Part shown: piece after piece, positions 4,156 through 6,928 of the stretch
Layout: every line of letters starts with the position of its first letter
Numbering within the stretch: the first letter of the stretch is position 1
NCBI GenBank assembly: GCA_031262335.1
Contig: JAISHX010000174.1
Coordinates: 1 to 6,928, forward strand
Reading direction: 5' to 3'
DNA length: 6,928 nucleotides
DNA from: Clostridiales bacterium
GTDB taxonomy: Bacteria > Bacillota > Clostridia > Lachnospirales > WRAX01
Notes under the pieces: model-generated
The model's input: the letters and a program-made list of their open reading frames with translations, nothing else
Told to the model about the DNA's origin: nothing
Database searches by the model: none
Made by a program: the position numbers and the translations under genes

Positions 4156-5259
4156 CTATAAAATTGCTCTTATGCCTATCTTAATAAGCTCTTTGTCTGC
4201 ATCTTTTAAAATATAAACACTACCCAATTTCTCCGGAATAACAAGATTTATTTTCCCGTTTTCATTTTTTTTATCTGTCAGCATTTTATCAAAAATTTCT
4301 TCTTCCGAAAAACTCATATTTTCAAATATTTTATCATGAAGGTCAATAGGCAGTCCCAATAAACTTAACTTGTCTTTTATATAATAAAATTCTTTTTCGC
4401 TTATATTGCCAAGCTTGCAAGAAACAGCGCAAGCACATATTACGCCGACGGAAACACAATGCCCGTGAGTAACTTTATAACCGGACAAGCTCTCAACGGC
4501 ATGCCCGAACGTGTGTCCTAAATTAAGAAATGCCCGAATACCGGATTCTTTTTCATCGGCAGAAACTATATTGGATTTTATCACGCATGACCGCAAAATA
4601 ACTTCTGTTAAAACAGTTTCGTTATAATCAAGCAAGGCTGTGCGATTTTCACAAATGTAGTCAAAATAATCTTTATCCGCTATAAGACCGTGCTTTAAAG
4701 ACTCTGCCAAACCCGATAAAAGTTCTTTTTCAGGCAAGGTTGCCAAAGTGCTTACATTCATATAAACAAACTTTGGTTGATAAAATGCCCCAACACAATT
4801 TTTCACACCGCCAAAATCAACCGCAGTTTTGCCGCCAACACTTGCGTCTACTGCCGCAAGTAATGTTGTCGGCAACTGAACAAATTTTATTCCGCGCATA
4901 TATGATGCGGCGGCAAAGCCTGTCATATCGCCTGTTACTCCGCCGCCAAGCGCAACTAAAAAACTTTTTCTGTCAAGACCCGCTTTGATTGCCGCTGAAT
5001 ATATTTTTTCGATTGTTGCAAGTGTCTTGTTTTCCTCGCCTGCTTCTATCACAACTGTTTCGCATGGACAAACAGTTTGGATAATTCCCTTGACTTTGTT
5101 TGCGTACAACGGCTCCACATTTGAGTCCGTTACTATCAAGGCTGTTCTCCCGCAAAGATTAACTTGTTTTAATTTTTCCGGCAACTCTGAAAAATCTGCC
5201 GAAATAATTATATCATAACTTTTGCTTGGTATATTTACATCTAAAACATGTGTTTTCAT
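4156..5259 (-). CDS. aroB: 3-dehydroquinate synthase
   Basis: 367 residues from ATG 5259. The enzyme converts DAHP to 3-dehydroquinate, step two of the shikimate pathway to aromatic amino acids, using NAD and a divalent metal. The NAD/active-site blocks GGGVTGDMTGFAAASYMRG and PTTLLAAVDASVGGKTAVD are intact. Metal ligands expected from the family are Glu186 (GLAESLKHG), His249 (NLGHTFGHAVE) and His265 (THGH); His253 is the second histidine of the GHTFGH motif. A longer frame begins at TTG 5268 (three extra residues), but AAAGGGA (5275-5269) lies one base from that TTG and nine from the ATG, so ATG is preferred. It is the first gene of aroB-lspA-rluD, an unusual mix of aromatic synthesis, lipoprotein processing and rRNA modification, transcribed from the promoter just upstream and ending at the shared terminator. 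No other shikimate gene is in view. Confidence 0.96.
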   Translation of the reverse strand: MKTHVLDVNIPSKSYDIIISADFSELPEKLKQVNLCGRTALIVTDSNVEPLYANKVKGIIQTVCPCETVVIEAGEENKTLATIEKIYSAAIKAGLDRKSFLVALGGGVTGDMTGFAAASYMRGIKFVQLPTTLLAAVDASVGGKTAVDFGGVKNCVGAFYQPKFVYMNVSTLATLPEKELLSGLAESLKHGLIADKDYFDYICENRTALLDYNETVLTEVILRSCVIKSNIVSADEKESGIRAFLNLGHTFGHAVESLSGYKVTHGHCVSVGVICACAVSCKLGNISEKEFYYIKDKLSLLGLPIDLHDKIFENMSFSEEEIFDKMLTDKKNENGKINLVIPEKLGSVYILKDADKELIKIGIRAIL

Positions 5260-5287
5260 TGAATTCAATCCCTTTACATGGTATAAT
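5259..5287 (+). promoter_or_regulatory. Promoter of tex
   Basis: -35 TTGAAT (5259-5264, four of six) and -10 TATAAT (5282-5287, perfect) with a 17-base spacer and an extended TG at 5279-5280. Predicted start near 5294. Its -35 box touches the aroB start codon, and its start site falls in the opposing -10 box. Confidence 0.72.
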
Positions 5288-5292
5288 CAGAG

Positions 5293-5301
5293 ATTATATC
5301 A
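5293..5301 (-). promoter_or_regulatory. Extended -10 promoter of aroB-lspA-rluD
   Basis: On the minus strand, TGATATAAT (5301-5293) is a perfect extended -10. At 17 bases upstream the -35 region (5321-5316) reads TTTCCT, only three of six, so the promoter probably depends on the extended element. Predicted start near 5286, giving a leader of about 27 bases that contains the aroB ribosome binding site. Confidence 0.62.
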
Positions 5302-5330
5302 AAAATCGGAGAGAAAGGAAACTATTTTTG

Positions 5331-6928
5331 ATGAATATTTTAAACAGGCTTGAAAATGAATTTAATATCAAGCGTGAATTTTTGCAAAATACTGTGAATT
5401 TATTAGATGAGGGAAATACTATTCCTTTTATTGCAAGATACAGAAAAGAACTTACAGGTTCTTTGGACGACCAAGTGTTAAGAGAACTTTCGGAAAGACT
5501 CTCTTATTTAAGAAATCTTGACGAAACAAGAGAAAAATACCGTGAATCTATTCAAAACTCCGGCGCACTTACTCCTGAAATATGTTCCGCACTTGAAAAT
5601 GCCGAAACACTTGCCGCGCTTGAGGACATTTACCGCCCATTCCGTCCAAAACGCCGCACTCGTGCCACAATAGCCGTAGAAAAAGGTTTACAGCCGCTTG
5701 CAGACTTAATTTTTGCGCAGAACATAAAAACATCGGCTATTAACATTGCCGCCGATTTTATAAACGAAGAAAAAGGCGTTTTTACTGCCGAAGACGCTCT
5801 TTCGGGCGGAAAAGATATTATTGCGGAAGTAATTTCGGATAATGCCAAACATAGGGCATATATAAGAAAAATTTATCAGGACAAAGCGTATCTTTCTTCT
5901 GTTGCTGCCGACCCCGAAAAACAATCGGTTTATGAAATGTATTATGAGTTTCGCGAATCTGTGAAGAAAATTGCAGGGCATAGAGTGCTTGCTGTCAACA
6001 GAGGTGAAAAAGAAGAATTTTTAAAAGTAAAAATAGAAGCTCCCGATGAAGATATTATTAACGTTTTAAACTCCAAACTAAACTTAAATAACATTTTTAC
6101 ACGTGAAATTATAGAAGAAGTTCTTAGAGATTCTTATAAGCGGCTTATACAGCCAAGCATTGAACGCGAAATACGGAACGAATTAACCGAAAAAAGCGAA
6201 GAAGGCGCAATTAAAGTTTTTGGCGCAAATTTAAAGCAACTTCTGTTACAACCGCCTGTAAAAAATAAAACTGTAATTGCACTTGACCCGGGAATAAGGA
6301 CAGGCTGTAAAGTCGCTGTACTTGACGGCGCAGGAAAACCTCTTGATACTGCTGTAATTTACCCTGTAAGCCACGGAGAAAAAACATTGGAGCAGGCAAA
6401 AATCACTCTGAAAAAGCTTATAGAAACATACAACGCAGATATTCTTGCAATCGGAAACGGCACAGCCTCGCGTGAAACTGAGGCGTTTGCGGCAGAAGTT
6501 ATTAAACAAACAACAAGAAAAACGTATTATGCAATCGTAAACGAGGCAGGCGCGTCGGTATATTCCGCGTCAAAACTTGGGGCTGAAGAATTTCCGAATT
6601 ATGACGTAACACTCCGAAGCGCGGTTTCAATCGGAAGAAGACTGCAAGACCCTCTTGCGGAACTTGTAAAAATAGACCCGAAAAGTATCGGCGTTGGGCA
6701 GTATCAACACGACATGAACCAAAAGAAATGGTCCGAAACACTTGCTGGTATTGTTGAGGCGTGTGTAAATACAGTCGGCGTTGACCTGAATACAGCATCT
6801 CCGGCATTGCTCTCTTATGTCGCGGGAATATCCGCTGCCGTTGCAAAAAACATTTTAACTTATCGCGAAGAAAACGGCATATTTACAGACAGAAAACAAC
6901 TGCTTAAAGTAAAAAAGCTCGGACCAAA
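5331..6928 (+). CDS. tex: Tex family transcription accessory / RNA-binding protein, N-terminal 532 residues
   Basis: The frame is open from ATG 5331 to the right edge (532 codons plus two bases). Tex proteins are nucleic-acid-binding factors of about 700-780 residues linked to transcription, toxin expression and stress tolerance; their molecular task is poorly defined. Visible modules: N-terminal helical region with IPFIARYRKELTGSLDD (31-47) and LEDIYRPFRPKRRTRATIA (97-115); a YqgF/RNase H-like domain from about 314 with ALDPGIRTG (Asp319), IGNGTASRETE and NEAGASVYSAS; the Tex signature SIGRRLQDPLAELVKIDP (433-450) with VGQYQHD; then helix-hairpin-helix motifs from about 484 (LNTASPALLSYVAGI). 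The second HhH and C-terminal S1 RNA-binding domain lie past the edge. AAAGGA (5314-5319) is 11 bases upstream of ATG; TTG directly before the ATG is a possible start one codon earlier. It is divergent from aroB. Confidence 0.96.
   Translation, partial: MNILNRLENEFNIKREFLQNTVNLLDEGNTIPFIARYRKELTGSLDDQVLRELSERLSYLRNLDETREKYRESIQNSGALTPEICSALENAETLAALEDIYRPFRPKRRTRATIAVEKGLQPLADLIFAQNIKTSAINIAADFINEEKGVFTAEDALSGGKDIIAEVISDNAKHRAYIRKIYQDKAYLSSVAADPEKQSVYEMYYEFRESVKKIAGHRVLAVNRGEKEEFLKVKIEAPDEDIINVLNSKLNLNNIFTREIIEEVLRDSYKRLIQPSIEREIRNELTEKSEEGAIKVFGANLKQLLLQPPVKNKTVIALDPGIRTGCKVAVLDGAGKPLDTAVIYPVSHGEKTLEQAKITLKKLIETYNADILAIGNGTASRETEAFAAEVIKQTTRKTYYAIVNEAGASVYSASKLGAEEFPNYDVTLRSAVSIGRRLQDPLAELVKIDPKSIGVGQYQHDMNQKKWSETLAGIVEACVNTVGVDLNTASPALLSYVAGISAAVAKNILTYREENGIFTDRKQLLKVKKLGP

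Noticed and set aside
5257..5268. TTG 5268 as the aroB start
   Set aside because: The only ribosome binding site ends one base before this TTG, too close, but is nine bases from ATG 5259.
5630..6846. Several minus-strand frames opposite tex
   Set aside because: The plus-strand Tex frame is open throughout with family motifs across its length; the antisense frames overlap one another and lack starts with ribosome binding sites.

Overview
The window looks like chromosomal DNA from a low-GC Gram-positive anaerobe of the class Clostridia, most likely an Oscillospiraceae/Ruminococcus-like organism. This rests on strong AGGAGG ribosome binding sites, TTG and GTG starts, the rpsF-ssb-rpsR order, and a secreted protein carrying both a cohesin-like and a dockerin module. 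The genus is an inference.

Layout, left to right. (1) The 3' end of an rdgB-type nucleotide pyrophosphatase gene (2-211) ends at a perfect 15-bp terminator hairpin. (2) A 320-base intergenic stretch holds one copy of a small hairpin repeat, the terminator, an unexplained inverted repeat, a promoter, and a structured leader that can sequester the rpsF ribosome binding site. (3) The plus-strand operon rpsF-ssb-rpsR (S6, single-stranded-DNA binding protein, S18) carries a second copy of the hairpin repeat between ssb and rpsR and ends in a terminator. (4) A monocistronic plus-strand gene encodes a 299-residue secreted cohesin-dockerin protein. It has a near-consensus sigma-A promoter whose 17-bp spacer is almost filled by a 16-bp palindrome. 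(5) A bidirectional terminator separates it from the convergent minus-strand operon aroB-lspA-rluD (3-dehydroquinate synthase, lipoprotein signal peptidase, 23S rRNA pseudouridine synthase type). (6) Divergent from aroB is tex, a transcription accessory/RNA-binding protein, open to the right edge and lacking its S1 domain in this window. The aroB and tex promoters form a nearly symmetric unit with two facing extended -10 boxes.

Most of the window is housekeeping: nucleotide-pool cleaning, translation, replication/repair, shikimate synthesis and lipoprotein maturation. The accessory gene is the cohesin-dockerin protein. Its architecture matches small adaptor scaffoldins of cellulosome-like complexes, which bind one partner through the cohesin and plug into a larger scaffold through the dockerin. 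No catalytic or carbohydrate-binding module and no other cellulosome gene is seen beside it. I found no CRISPR array, tRNA, rRNA, transposase or phage gene. The most novel-looking items are the adaptor with its possible operator, the two-copy hairpin repeat, the rpsF leader and the symmetric aroB/tex promoter.
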